Source: an uncultured Clostridia bacterium (GTDB lineage Bacteria; Bacillota; Clostridia; UBA1381). Taken from it: DNA of 64,000 nt. A program made the position numbers and the translations under genes. How positions within the stretch are numbered: position 1 is the stretch's first letter; the number at the start of each line of letters is the position of its first letter. Below are positions 16,743 to 25,210 of this stretch, piece by piece. The notes below the pieces were generated by a model that was not told the DNA's origin, made no database searches, and worked only from the letters and a program-made list of their open reading frames with translations. Location: assembly GCA_934444735.1 (NCBI GenBank), contig CAKSDE010000003.1, forward strand, positions 62,001 through 126,000, given 5' to 3'.

Positions 16743-17528
16743 ATGAATATAAAAAAAATACTCGGTGTCGGCATGGAACATTCCCATTATACCGTCACCT
16801 CACCGAAAATTCCGTCCGCGTTTGACGGGTTTAAAATTCTGCACCTTTCGGATTTTCACTGCGAGCCGAAAAAAGGAATGCTTGAAAACCTTGATAACCC
16901 CGACGCGATTTTTTTCACCGGCGACATGACCGACGATACCGCACAATACGATATATTTTTAAAGCTTTTGGCAGAGCTGGTAAAAACCGCGCCGGTATAT
17001 CTTATTTCGGGCAATCACGATGTTTTCAGGAGCGATTACGAGGAATTTGTGCGCGCCTGCCGTGATATGGGCGCGGTATATCTGCAAGATGAAAGTATAG
17101 TTATAGAGCGCGGTGAGGATAGAATCCTCCTGCACGGAATCGAAGATCCCGGCTGCCGCGACGGTGCGCTGGTAGATGCGGCAATTATAAAATCACTTTC
17201 TACATTGAGGCGTTTTCACAGCCTATATGAAATACTTCTGTTTCACCGTGCAAATAAGCTTGATCTTTTGGCGGAAGCCGATTTCGATCTTATCCTTTCG
17301 GGGCATATGCACGGCGGTCAGATTGCTCTCCCCAAGCTCGGCGGAGTTTTAGCGCCGAAATCTTCTTTTGCCGACGGCGCAAATATGTTTTTCCCGAAAT
17401 ATTCGGGCGGAATCTATAAGTTCGGCAAAAGCGATGTGATAGTAAACCGCGGTATGGGAAATCCGGTTCCGCTCCCGCGTTTCGGCAACCCCACCGAAAT
17501 GTGCCACATCATATTAAAAAGAGAATGA
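16743..17528 (+). CDS. Metallophosphoesterase (YkuE-like)
   Basis: 261 residues with all calcineurin-type metal motifs in order: 'LHLSDFHCEP' (DxH), 'FFTGDMTDD' (GDxxD), 'ISGNHDVF' (GNHD/E), and 'LSGHMHGGQIALP' (GHxH). It lacks the N-terminal membrane anchor or signal of many YkuE relatives, so it probably acts in the cytoplasm. Substrate unknown (YkuE-type enzymes include UDP-diacylglucosamine hydrolase-like and general phosphodiesterases). Last gene of the yerC operon. No obvious terminator follows. Confidence 0.88.
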   Translation: MNIKKILGVGMEHSHYTVTSPKIPSAFDGFKILHLSDFHCEPKKGMLENLDNPDAIFFTGDMTDDTAQYDIFLKLLAELVKTAPVYLISGNHDVFRSDYEEFVRACRDMGAVYLQDESIVIERGEDRILLHGIEDPGCRDGALVDAAIIKSLSTLRRFHSLYEILLFHRANKLDLLAEADFDLILSGHMHGGQIALPKLGGVLAPKSSFADGANMFFPKYSGGIYKFGKSDVIVNRGMGNPVPLPRFGNPTEMCHIILKRE

Positions 17529-17615
17529 TTTATTAAATTTGTTCTGTTTATGCACTGAATATAAGACTTTTTTGTGCTTTTATGCATATTTATACAAAAA
17601 AGTTTTTAAAAAGTG

Positions 17616-17644
17616 TTGACAAACGGCAAAAAAAGTTGTATTAT
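17616..17644 (+). promoter_or_regulatory. Sigma-A promoter of the amino-acid ABC operon
   Basis: Perfect TTGACA (17616-17621), 17-nt spacer, TATTAT (17639-17644), 44 nt before the start codon of the binding protein. Confidence 0.8.
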
Positions 17645-17687
17645 AAATCAGTAATAAATTTTAATAAAAAGAAAGAGGATGTTTTTT

Positions 17688-18479
17688 ATGAAACTCAAAA
17701 AATTATTGACGGTAATGCTCGCAGCATCTTTAGCTGCAATATCTTTGGCAGGCTGCGGAAATAAGACAGAGCAGACCGATAATACCGACTCAACGGCGGC
17801 AGATACATCTGCAACATCGGACAAGCTGGTTATGGCTACAAACGCAGCATTCCCTCCGTATGAATATAAAGAGGGCGAAGAATTTAAGGGTATCGACGTT
17901 GAGATCGCACAGGCAATTGCCGAAAAGCTCGGTACCGAGGTTGAAATCGCAGATATGGAATTTGATTCAATCATTCCTTCGGTTAAAAAGGGCGAAGCTG
18001 ATTTCGGTATGGCAGGTATGACAGTAACAGACGAACGTCAGAAGGAAGTTGACTTCACATCGAGCTATGCAACAGGCGTTCAGGTTGTTATCGTTCCGGA
18101 AGATTCGGCAATCGCAAGCATTGACGATTTGCAGGGCAAGAAAATCGGAACACAGCTCGGCACAACAGGCGACTCTTATTCAAAAGACGATTTCGGTGAA
18201 GAAAACGTTGTAAGCTACAGCAAGGGTGCAGACGCGGTTATCGCATTAAAGGGCGGCGACGTTGACGCGGTTATTATCGACAACGAGCCTGCAAAAGCAT
18301 TCGTTGAGCAGAACGAAGGATTAAAGATTCTTGATACAGAATATGCTATCGAAGATTACGCTATCGCAGTTGCTAAGGGCAACACAGAACTTCTTGACAA
18401 AATCAACACAGCTCTTGAAGATCTGACAACCGACGGTACAATCGATACTATCATTGCAAAGTATATCAAAGCTGAATAA
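17688..18479 (+). CDS. Amino-acid ABC transporter substrate-binding lipoprotein
   Basis: 263 residues. Lipoprotein signal peptide with lipobox LAGC (Cys23), then a Ser/Thr/Asp linker and a family-3 solute-binding fold: 'LVMATNAAFPPYEYKEGEE', 'VEIAQAIAEKLG', 'DFGMAGMTVTDERQKEVDF', 'GKKIGTQLGTTGDSY'. It is exported and lipid-anchored outside the membrane and delivers a polar amino acid (His/Gln/Arg-type family) to the permease. The ATG at 17688 is 9 nt after GAGG; the ATG at 17679 is fused to it. First gene of the operon, separated from the permease by a hairpin (18505-18542) that could keep permease levels lower. Confidence 0.93.
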   Translation: MKLKKLLTVMLAASLAAISLAGCGNKTEQTDNTDSTAADTSATSDKLVMATNAAFPPYEYKEGEEFKGIDVEIAQAIAEKLGTEVEIADMEFDSIIPSVKKGEADFGMAGMTVTDERQKEVDFTSSYATGVQVVIVPEDSAIASIDDLQGKKIGTQLGTTGDSYSKDDFGEENVVSYSKGADAVIALKGGDVDAVIIDNEPAKAFVEQNEGLKILDTEYAIEDYAIAVAKGNTELLDKINTALEDLTTDGTIDTIIAKYIKAE

Positions 18480-18504
18480 TTATTTATGCAAATATAAATA
18501 AAAC

Positions 18505-18542
18505 CATGCTGCAAGGGTGGGATAATCCGCTCTTGCAGTATG
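18505..18542 (+). terminator. Attenuating hairpin between binding protein and permease
   Basis: CATGCTGCAAG (18505-18515) pairs with CTTGCAGTATG (18532-18542, one G-U), with extra inner pairs, followed by TTTGTTTC. Typical of partial terminators behind ABC binding-protein genes. An upstream in-frame ATG at 18506 lies inside it and is not a likely start. Confidence 0.6.
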
Positions 18543-18595
18543 TTTGTTTCATGAAAACAGATATTTTCTATATTTTACAAAGGATTGAAAGAAAA

Positions 18596-19969
18596 ATGAC
18601 GAAAAAGAAGATATGCGGTATAACCGCAGCAGCGGTATTGATAATTGCCGCGGCAATCGGATTCTTTTTAGAGATCAGATCCGAAACCGTTGCGGAAAAA
18701 ATCACTCCCGAAGAGGCGCAAACCATTGTCAATGACGGCTTTGACAATGTTGCGGTAACGAAATCGCTAAAATATATTGCCGACAAAAACAGCATCACGG
18801 TCAACAACATGACCTACGGCGACGAAAAAAACGTAATTCTGGACTGTACCGTAAAAACACTTGATGTTTACGGCACAATTTCCCCCGAATATAACGAATT
18901 TTTAAGTACAAACGTGAGAAAAGGCAACGGCACAATGTTCAAATCCGCACTCGACTTCAAGATGGATTTTGAAAACCGCGTGCTTGAGCTTTTGGCGTCC
19001 GCTCCCGAAAAAAGCACCGACACAACACTTGTATTATACGATACAAAAGCCGGCTGGGAAATATATGCCGACGACGCTGCATTAAATACCGTTTTCGGCG
19101 GCATACTTGATATAAAAAGCGATGTTGCGGAAATTAAGACGATAAAGCTCGGCGACGGCAGCGAAAGAGCGATAGAATCCACAAATGTCAATAAAGGACT
19201 CATCGAGTGCTTTCAAACACGTGTAAGCGGAGAAAAGCCCGATACATCGGGAGTTTTGGGCAGAATATGGAATAAAATCAAAGCCGACTTTGATACAAAC
19301 TTCATTCAGCATGACAGATGGAAAACAATATTTAAGGGACTTTGGGTAACTCTCAAGCTTACCTTCTTTGCTGTAATCATCGGTATAATTCTCGGTTTTT
19401 TGGTTGCTTTCGTAAGATGCGCATACATAAGAAACACAAAGCATGGCTTTTTGCTGAAATTCTTTAATGCGATCGCGGAAATTTATCTTACAATTACAAG
19501 AGGAACACCGGCGGTTGTACAGATTATGATTATCTACTTTGTTATCTTTATGCCGTTGGGTGTAGATAAATTTCTTTCCGCCGTTGTCTGCTTTGGTCTG
19601 AACTCGGGCGCATACGTTGCGGAAATTGTGCGCGGCGGTATAATGAGCATTGACGACGGTCAGACAGAGGCGGGCAGAAGCTTGGGCTTTAACTATGTTC
19701 AAACCATGTTCTATATTGTATTTCCGCAGGCTTTCAAGGCTGTTTTGCCGGCTTTGGCAAACGAATTTGTCGTACTTTTAAAGGAAACCTCGGTTGCATT
19801 TTATATAGGATTGGGCGACTTGATGTACTCGGTAAACGCTATACGTTCGGCAACATACAGTCCGTTCATGCCGCTTGTTTCGGCTGCGCTTATCTACCTC
19901 GTACTTGTTATTGTGCTTTCTAAGCTCGTAAATATTCTGGAAAGGAGATTGAGAAGCAATGAACGATAA
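18596..19969 (+). CDS. Amino-acid ABC transporter permease with extra N-terminal extracytoplasmic domain
   Basis: 457 residues, about twice the usual ~220 of HisM/GlnP-type permeases. The C-terminal ~220 residues are the typical permease ('TIFKGLWVTLKLTFFAVIIG', EAA loop 'EAGRSLGFNYVQTMFYIVFP'). Ahead of it are one membrane helix and a ~180-residue polar extracytoplasmic domain (roughly residues 30-215), which I do not recognise as a second binding protein. Start chosen at 18596 with AAGGA upstream. The gene overlaps the ATPase gene by 11 nt. It forms the membrane channel with the ATPase and the lipoprotein. Confidence 0.88.
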   Translation: MTKKKICGITAAAVLIIAAAIGFFLEIRSETVAEKITPEEAQTIVNDGFDNVAVTKSLKYIADKNSITVNNMTYGDEKNVILDCTVKTLDVYGTISPEYNEFLSTNVRKGNGTMFKSALDFKMDFENRVLELLASAPEKSTDTTLVLYDTKAGWEIYADDAALNTVFGGILDIKSDVAEIKTIKLGDGSERAIESTNVNKGLIECFQTRVSGEKPDTSGVLGRIWNKIKADFDTNFIQHDRWKTIFKGLWVTLKLTFFAVIIGIILGFLVAFVRCAYIRNTKHGFLLKFFNAIAEIYLTITRGTPAVVQIMIIYFVIFMPLGVDKFLSAVVCFGLNSGAYVAEIVRGGIMSIDDGQTEAGRSLGFNYVQTMFYIVFPQAFKAVLPALANEFVVLLKETSVAFYIGLGDLMYSVNAIRSATYSPFMPLVSAALIYLVLVIVLSKLVNILERRLRSNER

Positions 19970-20711
19970 TTCAAAAGTTATAATCCGCGCCGAGGAGCTT
20001 TCAAAATGCTTTAAGGGGGAAATCCATGCTCTGCGCGGTATCAATCTCGAAGTAAAAAAGGGCGAAGTTGTTGTTATTATCGGTCCGTCAGGCTCGGGAA
20101 AATCCACCTGTCTGCGTTCTTTGAACCTTTTGGAAGATCCGACAAGCGGTCACATCTATTTTGAAGATGTGGATATAATGGATCCGAAAACCGACATAAA
20201 CATGATGCGCCGCAAGATGGGAATGGTTTTCCAGCAGTTTAACCTCTTCCCTCACATGACCGTTCTGAAAAACCTCACACTTGCTCCTATGAAACTTTTG
20301 AAGATGAGCCAAAAAGAGGCAGAGGAAAAAGCTCTCGAAATACTCGACCGCGTCGGCTTAAAAGACCGTGCAGACGCATATCCGGCACAGCTTTCCGGCG
20401 GACAAAAGCAAAGAGTGGCAATCTGCCGCGCATTATGCATGAACCCGGACGTTATGCTTTTTGACGAACCCACATCGGCACTTGATCCCGAGATGGTCGG
20501 CGAAGTGCTGAATGTTATGAAACAGTTGGCAAAAGAGGGCATGACGATGATTGTCGTAACGCATGAGATGGGCTTTGCGCGCGATGTTGCCGACAGAGTG
20601 ATATTCATGGCAGACGGATCGATAATCGAAGAAGGTACCCCCGAAGAGATCTTCTCAAATCCCAAAAACGACAGAACTAAGGACTTTTTAAAACGCAGCT
20701 TGGAAAAATAA
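19959..20711 (+). CDS. Amino-acid ABC transporter ATP-binding protein (GlnQ-like)
   Basis: 250-residue ABC ATPase of the polar amino-acid family. Walker A is 'GPSGSGKST', Q-loop 'MVFQQFNLFPHMTV', signature 'LSGGQKQR', Walker B 'VMLFDEPTSALDPEM', and switch His in 'IVVTHEMGF'. Peripheral membrane protein that powers the permease encoded just upstream, with which it overlaps by 11 nt; RBS AAAGGAG is inside the permease gene. Operon ends at the terminator 20715-20747. Confidence 0.95.
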   Translation: MNDNSKVIIRAEELSKCFKGEIHALRGINLEVKKGEVVVIIGPSGSGKSTCLRSLNLLEDPTSGHIYFEDVDIMDPKTDINMMRRKMGMVFQQFNLFPHMTVLKNLTLAPMKLLKMSQKEAEEKALEILDRVGLKDRADAYPAQLSGGQKQRVAICRALCMNPDVMLFDEPTSALDPEMVGEVLNVMKQLAKEGMTMIVVTHEMGFARDVADRVIFMADGSIIEEGTPEEIFSNPKNDRTKDFLKRSLEK

Positions 20712-20714
20712 AAT

Positions 20715-20747
20715 AGACGGGCAGTGCAAAAAAAAGCACCGTCTTTT
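20715..20747 (+). terminator. Terminator of the amino-acid ABC operon
   Basis: AGACGG...CCGTCT outer stem with an inner GTGC/GCAC stem and an A-rich loop, followed by TTT, directly after the ATPase stop. Confidence 0.7.
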
Positions 20748-20763
20748 AAGGGGATAGAAAAAA

Positions 20764-20782
20764 GTTTCGGAGCGTCCGAAAC
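20764..20782. other. Perfect 8-bp hairpin upstream of the LigT-like gene
   Basis: GTTTCGGA-gcg-TCCGAAAC, preceded by a run of A, so it would work as a terminator only on the minus strand, where no gene ends. An operator or mRNA leader element for the gene at 20855 is possible. Confidence 0.4.
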
Positions 20783-20854
20783 GAACACGATGACACTTGA
20801 TATTCCGAACTTTTTTTTGCAGTCCCATAAATTAAAAATAAAAGGAGCAAACTA

Positions 20855-21361
20855 ATGAGTTTATTAGTATCTATAACCTTTTCAGAAGAGACAAACAGAC
20901 AGATAATAAGAATTATAAATAAATTGCGCAGAAGTTCACGCAAGGGTTGGTTTAACAAAATAGATAATCTGCGCTTGAATCTGCTCACAATATACGATGC
21001 GGACGATTTAAGAATAATTGAATCTGCAATAAATAAAATTCAGGCAGAGCCTTTCGATATTACTTTCCATTCCATAGACCGCTCACGCCGTGACGGCGGT
21101 GATATTTACTGGCTTTATGCAAAACCTCACCCCTCGCTGCAAGGTTTGTATGATAATATACAAGCCCTCGCCGATGAGTACGAATATGATTATGATAAAA
21201 CAGAATTTAAATCCCGTTTGCAGCTCGGCGAAATGATTATCGCACGGCCAAAATTCACGGTCGAAGAATTCAGTGCACACGTTGATAATATAACTCTGTT
21301 CGAGCATACCAAACGCGGCATAAAATCATTTTATAAAGAGATATATTCTCGAAAGCTTTAA
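20855..21361 (+). CDS. LigT/ThpR-like 2H-phosphoesterase fold protein lacking both HxTx motifs
   Basis: 168 residues. The layout follows ThpR/LigT RNA 2',3'-cyclic phosphodiesterases: N-terminal 'LLVSITFSEETNRQII', first core strand after 'NLR', a 'DIYWLYAKP' strand, second core motif after 'EFKS', and a final 'NITLFEHTKRGI...YKEIYS' strand. The two family-defining HxT/S motifs are replaced. Where NLHLTL is expected there is R40-L-N42-L; where PHLTLAR is expected there is R121-L-Q123-L. Both His have become Arg and both Thr an amide residue, so the standard catalytic mechanism is impossible. Perhaps an RNA or nucleotide binder. RBS AAAGGAG. Stands alone between two terminators. Confidence 0.7.
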   Translation: MSLLVSITFSEETNRQIIRIINKLRRSSRKGWFNKIDNLRLNLLTIYDADDLRIIESAINKIQAEPFDITFHSIDRSRRDGGDIYWLYAKPHPSLQGLYDNIQALADEYEYDYDKTEFKSRLQLGEMIIARPKFTVEEFSAHVDNITLFEHTKRGIKSFYKEIYSRKL

Positions 21362-21372
21362 GAAAAAAATAC

Positions 21373-21412
21373 AAAGGGCAGTTCAAATCAATTGATTTCC
21401 GAACTGCCCTTT
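21373..21412. terminator. Bidirectional terminator between convergent genes
   Basis: 12-bp perfect stem AAAGGGCAGTTC/GAACTGCCCTTT (21373-21384 with 21401-21412) enclosing an AAATCAATTGATTT inner palindrome. T-rich runs follow on both strands. Confidence 0.85.
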
Positions 21413-21434
21413 ATAAAATGATTTTTTTAGTTTT

Positions 21435-22259
21435 TTATATTCCCAAGCTCTTCAAGTATTCTCTGCTCTTTTTTACAGCCTCCAACGGAGTAAAATGGTC
21501 GTTACGCTCGTCCTCTACTATAATGTACTCCGTTCCTACCTTTTCGCAAGCCTTCAATATAGCCGGTACGTCCTGCACACCGCTTCCGACCGGGTGGAAT
21601 TCAAACCCTACCTCTTTCATGTCGGGATATTTCGGTGCATCCGCCGCCTCATCTGTATAAACAGGACCGATGCCAAGCTTTGTGCAGGCAAAATCCTTCA
21701 TATGCAGAACGGGCAGTCTGTTTTCATATTTAAGAATATATTCCTCGGGCTTATATCCTGCAAAATGAACCCAGCATACATCAATCTCGGGCATCAAATC
21801 CTCGCCCACTTCCTCCAAAAGCCATTCCAGAACAAACTTACCGTCCACTCTGTTAAACTCATGGCTGTGGTTGTGGTACAAAAACTGTATTCCGTTATCC
21901 TTTAATATCTTCCCTACTTTTTTAAAGTTTCCAACTGTCTGCTCAAATGCATCAGAGCCTTTATGCTGATCCAATCCCATCCACGGCATTGCAAAGTATT
22001 TCAGTCCGAGTGTTTTGATAAACTTAATCCACTTTTCCGGATCTTCTAAAATATCCTTATATGTCTGATGTGTTGAAACTGCCTTTAAACCGTATGTATC
22101 AAGCTTTTGCTTTAATTCCTCTGCCGAAAGGTCATAGTATCCGGCAAACTCAACATAATCATATCCCATCTCTTTTAATGCCTTTAACGTTCCGTCAATA
22201 TCCTTTTCCATATCATCCCTTACAGAATAAAGCTGAACTCCCACTTTAAAATCCTTCAT
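21435..22259 (-). CDS. Sugar phosphate isomerase/epimerase (xylose-isomerase-like TIM barrel)
   Basis: 274 residues, the usual length. Family features: 'VGVQLYSVRDDMEKD', 'LKALKEMGYDYVEFAGYY', 'FLYHNHSHEF' (metal-binding His), 'LMPEIDVCWVHFAGY', 'VLHMKDF', and a terminal 'YIIVEDERND'. These are divalent-metal enzymes acting on sugars or inositols, with the exact substrate unknown. GGAG lies 8 nt before the ATG. No neighbouring sugar transporter or kinase is on this strand, so no pathway can be assigned. Palindromic repeat copy C sits just upstream. Confidence 0.88.
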   Translation of the reverse strand: MKDFKVGVQLYSVRDDMEKDIDGTLKALKEMGYDYVEFAGYYDLSAEELKQKLDTYGLKAVSTHQTYKDILEDPEKWIKFIKTLGLKYFAMPWMGLDQHKGSDAFEQTVGNFKKVGKILKDNGIQFLYHNHSHEFNRVDGKFVLEWLLEEVGEDLMPEIDVCWVHFAGYKPEEYILKYENRLPVLHMKDFACTKLGIGPVYTDEAADAPKYPDMKEVGFEFHPVGSGVQDVPAILKACEKVGTEYIIVEDERNDHFTPLEAVKKSREYLKSLGI

Positions 22260-22302
22260 AAATTTACACTCCTTTGATATTATATCGGATAATCATAAAA
22301 AC

Positions 22303-22322
22303 GTAATTTCACGATTACCTAT
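22303..22322. repeat. Copy C of the palindromic intergenic repeat
   Basis: GTAATTTCACGATTACCTAT; ends in the same ATTACCTAT as copies A (14545-14579) and B (28270-28303) and lies upstream of the minus-strand gene at 22259, as in the other two copies. More diverged than A and B. Confidence 0.45.
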
Positions 22323-22407
22323 GTATTTTATATTTCAGATTTTAGCACATTAAGATTCTCAAAGCTACAATTTTTAAACACAAAAATATCAAATTTTTGT
22401 CATTTGT

Positions 22408-22899
22408 TTAATATCCTTTTGCACCGTCAAGCGACTCGTCATTATCAATCCAATCCTGCACAGGGATAACGCGGTATTCGTCCTTTGAATCTCTTATTAC
22501 GACCTTTTCGATGCCGGAATTTATCACCATTCTCTTACACATCGAGCAGCAGCAGCTGTTTGCCACAATCTCTCCGCTCTCGCGCTCAATCCCCACAAGA
22601 TAGAGTGTCGCGCCGATGCAATCACGCCGCGCCGCCGATATAATCGCATTCGCCTCCGCGTGCACGCTTCTGCACATCTCATAGCGCTCCCCTCTCGGGA
22701 TTTTCAGTTCCTGACGTATGCATCTGCCGATATCGCTGCAATTCTTTCTTCCGCGCGGCGCACCGACATATCCGGTCGAAATTATCTCGTCATTTTTAAC
22801 TATAATAGCGCCGTAATTCCGCCTTAAGCAAGTGCCGCGCTCCGCTACCGTACTTGCAATATCAAGATAATAATTATCCTTATCTCTTCTGTTATTCAC
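22408..22899 (-). CDS. Deoxycytidylate (dCMP) deaminase, ComEB-like
   Basis: 163 residues. Zinc-binding cytidine/deoxycytidylate deaminase fold with 'SVHAEANAI' (zinc His and proton-shuttle Glu) and 'CCSMCKRMVINSGI' (two zinc Cys; the usual Pro before the first is Cys). The 'GAPRGRKNC' segment matches dCMP deaminases rather than cytidine deaminases. Makes dUMP for thymidylate synthesis in the cytoplasm. GTG at 22899 is chosen because AAAGGAG is 8 nt upstream; the in-frame GTG at 22908 overlaps the RBS. Last gene of the yqfC-to-recO cluster, 16 nt after recO. Confidence 0.88.
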   Translation of the reverse strand: MNNRRDKDNYYLDIASTVAERGTCLRRNYGAIIVKNDEIISTGYVGAPRGRKNCSDIGRCIRQELKIPRGERYEMCRSVHAEANAIISAARRDCIGATLYLVGIERESGEIVANSCCCSMCKRMVINSGIEKVVIRDSKDEYRVIPVQDWIDNDESLDGAKGY

Positions 22900-22915
22900 C
22901 GTTTCCACTCCTTTT

Positions 22916-23653
22916 TTACAATGTCATATTTTTAAAATACAAAAGCGACTGCAAATCAATATCCAGCTGCTCCTGTATATATTTTTCCGATATACGCTCC
23001 GCCGCCAAAAGTACCTCTCCGCTCAAATTCACGTTATACATAGCCTTTCCGTCCGACTTTAAAATATATGTAATTGCCGCGGCGGTTCTTCTGTCGATAA
23101 AAAGCGCCTCTTTCGCGCAGTTTTTACAGACGATCCCGCCGTCCTTCGGCGAAAATCCCAGAATATTCTCACTCGACGCACATTTTACGCATCTTGATAG
23201 CATCGGATGATACCCGAGCAGACTCATGAATTTAAGCTCAAATATACACTTTATTTTGCGTAAATCAACGTCGGTGTAGGCTGCGATATAAAGAGTGTTT
23301 AATAAAAGGCTCAGGATACGCTCGTCCGCATTTTCACGTCCCAAGCCGCAATATGTAACATCGCACAAATAGACGGCAAGGGACAGCTTTTCTATGTTCT
23401 CTGAAATCGGATAGAAATTTTCTATTGAGGACGCGGTTATGACCGTGTATATGTCGGAATTTTTCTTTATAAGCTCAAACTCCGCATAATTTAAAAACTG
23501 ACACACCGCGCCCTTTGCGCTTTTCATGCTCTTTACACCGTATGCCGAGGCGGATATTATCCCAAATTCTTTTGTGAATATAGAAAGCATTCTATTTCCC
23601 TCGCCGTATTCTGTCTGTTTTAGAATGATTCCTGCAGCCTTTATGCCCGGCAT
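22916..23653 (-). CDS. recO: DNA repair protein RecO
   Basis: 245 residues. N-terminal OB-fold opens with 'AAGIILKQTEYGEGNRMLSI', as in RecO. The central zinc site is 'CVKC...CKNC' (Cys pairs near residues 150-180). RecO loads RecA onto SSB-covered DNA together with RecR. Located after era and the yqzL-like gene, exactly as in Bacillus. Its RBS (AAGGAGG, 6 nt from the ATG) and first 62 nt lie inside the yqzL-like gene, implying translational coupling. Confidence 0.95.
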   Translation of the reverse strand: MPGIKAAGIILKQTEYGEGNRMLSIFTKEFGIISASAYGVKSMKSAKGAVCQFLNYAEFELIKKNSDIYTVITASSIENFYPISENIEKLSLAVYLCDVTYCGLGRENADERILSLLLNTLYIAAYTDVDLRKIKCIFELKFMSLLGYHPMLSRCVKCASSENILGFSPKDGGIVCKNCAKEALFIDRRTAAAITYILKSDGKAMYNVNLSGEVLLAAERISEKYIQEQLDIDLQSLLYFKNMTL

Positions 23654-23744
23654 ATATATCCTCCTTTGTATTTTTGTGAATCAAATACACATCAATACTG
23701 CCCGTCTTTTCAAAGATTTCCCAACACAGTCTATCTATATCCAT
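23592..23744 (-). CDS. yqzL: YqzL-like small protein overlapping recO
   Basis: 50-residue frame, starting MDIDRLCWEIFEKTG and continuing SIDVYLIHKN, which matches the short YqzL family (Trp-x-x-Phe-x-x-x-Thr-Gly-x-Ile-x-x-Tyr-Leu). Position between era and recO is conserved in Firmicutes. The ATG at 23744 is preceded by GGAGG at 5 nt; the ATG at 23756 has none. It overlaps recO by 62 nt in another frame; the residues after about 30 may be an unconstrained tail. Function unknown. Confidence 0.75.
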   Translation of the reverse strand: MDIDRLCWEIFEKTGSIDVYLIHKNTKEDIYAGHKGCRNHSKTDRIRRGK

Positions 23745-23821
23745 AACAGCCTCCATAAAACAAATATCTGTTTTTAGTTTGCATTTCGGGTGATATATTT
23801 ATACTGTAACAAATTTCCTTA

Positions 23822-24715
23822 TCAAACTTCAAAGCCAAAATTTTTAATCAGGCTGTTGTTATTTCTCCAATCGTTCTTTACTTTCACCCAAAGCTCCAGA
23901 TAAACCTTTTTATCAAGCATCTTTTCTATATCCTCGCGTGCCAATGTGCCTATTTTTTTCAGCATCTCGCCGTTTTTGCCGATGATTATCCCCTTATGAC
24001 TCGCCTTTTCGCAGTATATACTCGCATTTATTGCCGTAACGTTTTTATTTTCTTTCATGCGCTCAATTTCGATTGCGATTCCGTGCGGAACTTCCTTATC
24101 CAAAAGCCACAAAAGCTTTTCTCTTATAATTTCCGCAGCAATCTGCTTTTCGGGCTGATCTGTTACCATATCATCATAATAAAACTTCGGTCCCTCCGGG
24201 ATAAACTGTCTTATGTTGTTCAAAAGTATCTCCAGACCGTCCCCTGTTTTTGCGCTTATCGGCACAATCGATGAAAATTCATGCAGATTACTGTACTCCG
24301 CAATCAAAGGAAGCAGCAGATCTTTTTTTATCATATCTATTTTATTTATCACCAATATGCACGGTGCTTTCGTTTTCTCTATGCTTTTTGCAATATCACG
24401 CTCCGTCTGGCAGATCGGCTTTGTTGCGTCAACACAGAAAAGTATCGCGTCAACATCGCTCATCGAGTCGTTCGCCGATTTCACCATAACCTCTCCGAGC
24501 TTATTGTGCGGCTTATGAATCCCGGGCGTATCGGTAAATATTATCTGCTCGTCCTTATTGGTGTATATTGCAAGAATTTTATTTCTTGTCGTCTGCGGTT
24601 TATCGGATATGATTGCGATTTTCTGTCCCGCAATAGTGTTTAAAAGCGTGGATTTCCCCACATTCGGCATTCCGATTATCGATACGAATCCCGATTTGAA
24701 TTTATTTTTATCCAT
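23822..24715 (-). CDS. era: GTPase Era
   Basis: 297 residues. GTPase motifs G1 'GMPNVGKSTL', G2/switch 'SDKPQTTRNKI', G3 'FTDTPGIHKP', G4 'NKID', and a C-terminal KH domain ('ASIYCEKASHKGIIIGKNGE'). Essential 30S-subunit assembly factor binding the 3' end of 16S rRNA. Starts within a TAATG overlap with the dgkA stop, so translation is coupled. AGGAA lies 7 nt upstream. Confidence 0.97.
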   Translation of the reverse strand: MDKNKFKSGFVSIIGMPNVGKSTLLNTIAGQKIAIISDKPQTTRNKILAIYTNKDEQIIFTDTPGIHKPHNKLGEVMVKSANDSMSDVDAILFCVDATKPICQTERDIAKSIEKTKAPCILVINKIDMIKKDLLLPLIAEYSNLHEFSSIVPISAKTGDGLEILLNNIRQFIPEGPKFYYDDMVTDQPEKQIAAEIIREKLLWLLDKEVPHGIAIEIERMKENKNVTAINASIYCEKASHKGIIIGKNGEMLKKIGTLAREDIEKMLDKKVYLELWVKVKNDWRNNNSLIKNFGFEV

Positions 24716-25197
24716 TATTTTGTTCCTTTCACATTCCTGTCCTGTTTTGTTTCCTTTACCAGTGTCAAAAGCAGTATATCTGCTAAAATTATTACGGCAA
24801 AAACAATAATTGCCGATATGTTCCCGAGTATGTATTTTAAAGTTCCGGCTATTCTTTCAATATCTGCAAAAAGCGCAAATCCGACCGTTATGCTTATTAT
24901 CGCCGAAACGGTAACACCTGCTGCCGCAATATCTTTCGCGTGCTTTATATCATCGTTTTCCGTTCTCGTTACGGCGTCGGCGCACCATTCAACCGATGTA
25001 TTAAAAAGCTCCGATGCGATAACAAAGCCTATTGCCAAAAAAAGTATCGCCCATTCGGTTCTTGTAAGTCCGAAAAAATAGGCAAAAGCAATAATAAGGC
25101 TTGCCACAGATAAATGTATTTTCAGGTTTCTTTCATTTTTTACAGCCTTTGCAAATCCCGAAAAAGCATACCCAAAACTATTTATAAGTCCTCTCAA
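24715..25197 (-). CDS. dgkA: Diacylglycerol/undecaprenol kinase family protein
   Basis: 160 residues with three predicted membrane helices and the DgkA-family pattern 'NERNLKIHLSVASLIIAF', 'IASELFNTSVEWCADAV', 'KHAKDIAAAGVTVSA'. In Gram-positives this enzyme phosphorylates undecaprenol to recycle the cell-wall lipid carrier. The start is TTG at 25197 with AGGAG 9 nt upstream; no ATG is nearby. A fourth hydrophobic stretch near the C-terminus (~125-150) is an extension beyond the typical ~120 residues. Co-transcribed with ybeY and era. Confidence 0.88.
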   Translation of the reverse strand: MRGLINSFGYAFSGFAKAVKNERNLKIHLSVASLIIAFAYFFGLTRTEWAILFLAIGFVIASELFNTSVEWCADAVTRTENDDIKHAKDIAAAGVTVSAIISITVGFALFADIERIAGTLKYILGNISAIIVFAVIILADILLLTLVKETKQDRNVKGTK

Positions 25198-25210
25198 AGC
25201 CCGACAACTC

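Noticed and set aside
18506..18595. Extended N-terminus of the ABC permease starting at 18506
   Set aside because: The upstream ATG is inside the attenuating hairpin and lacks an RBS; the 18596 start gives a normal signal-anchor beginning.
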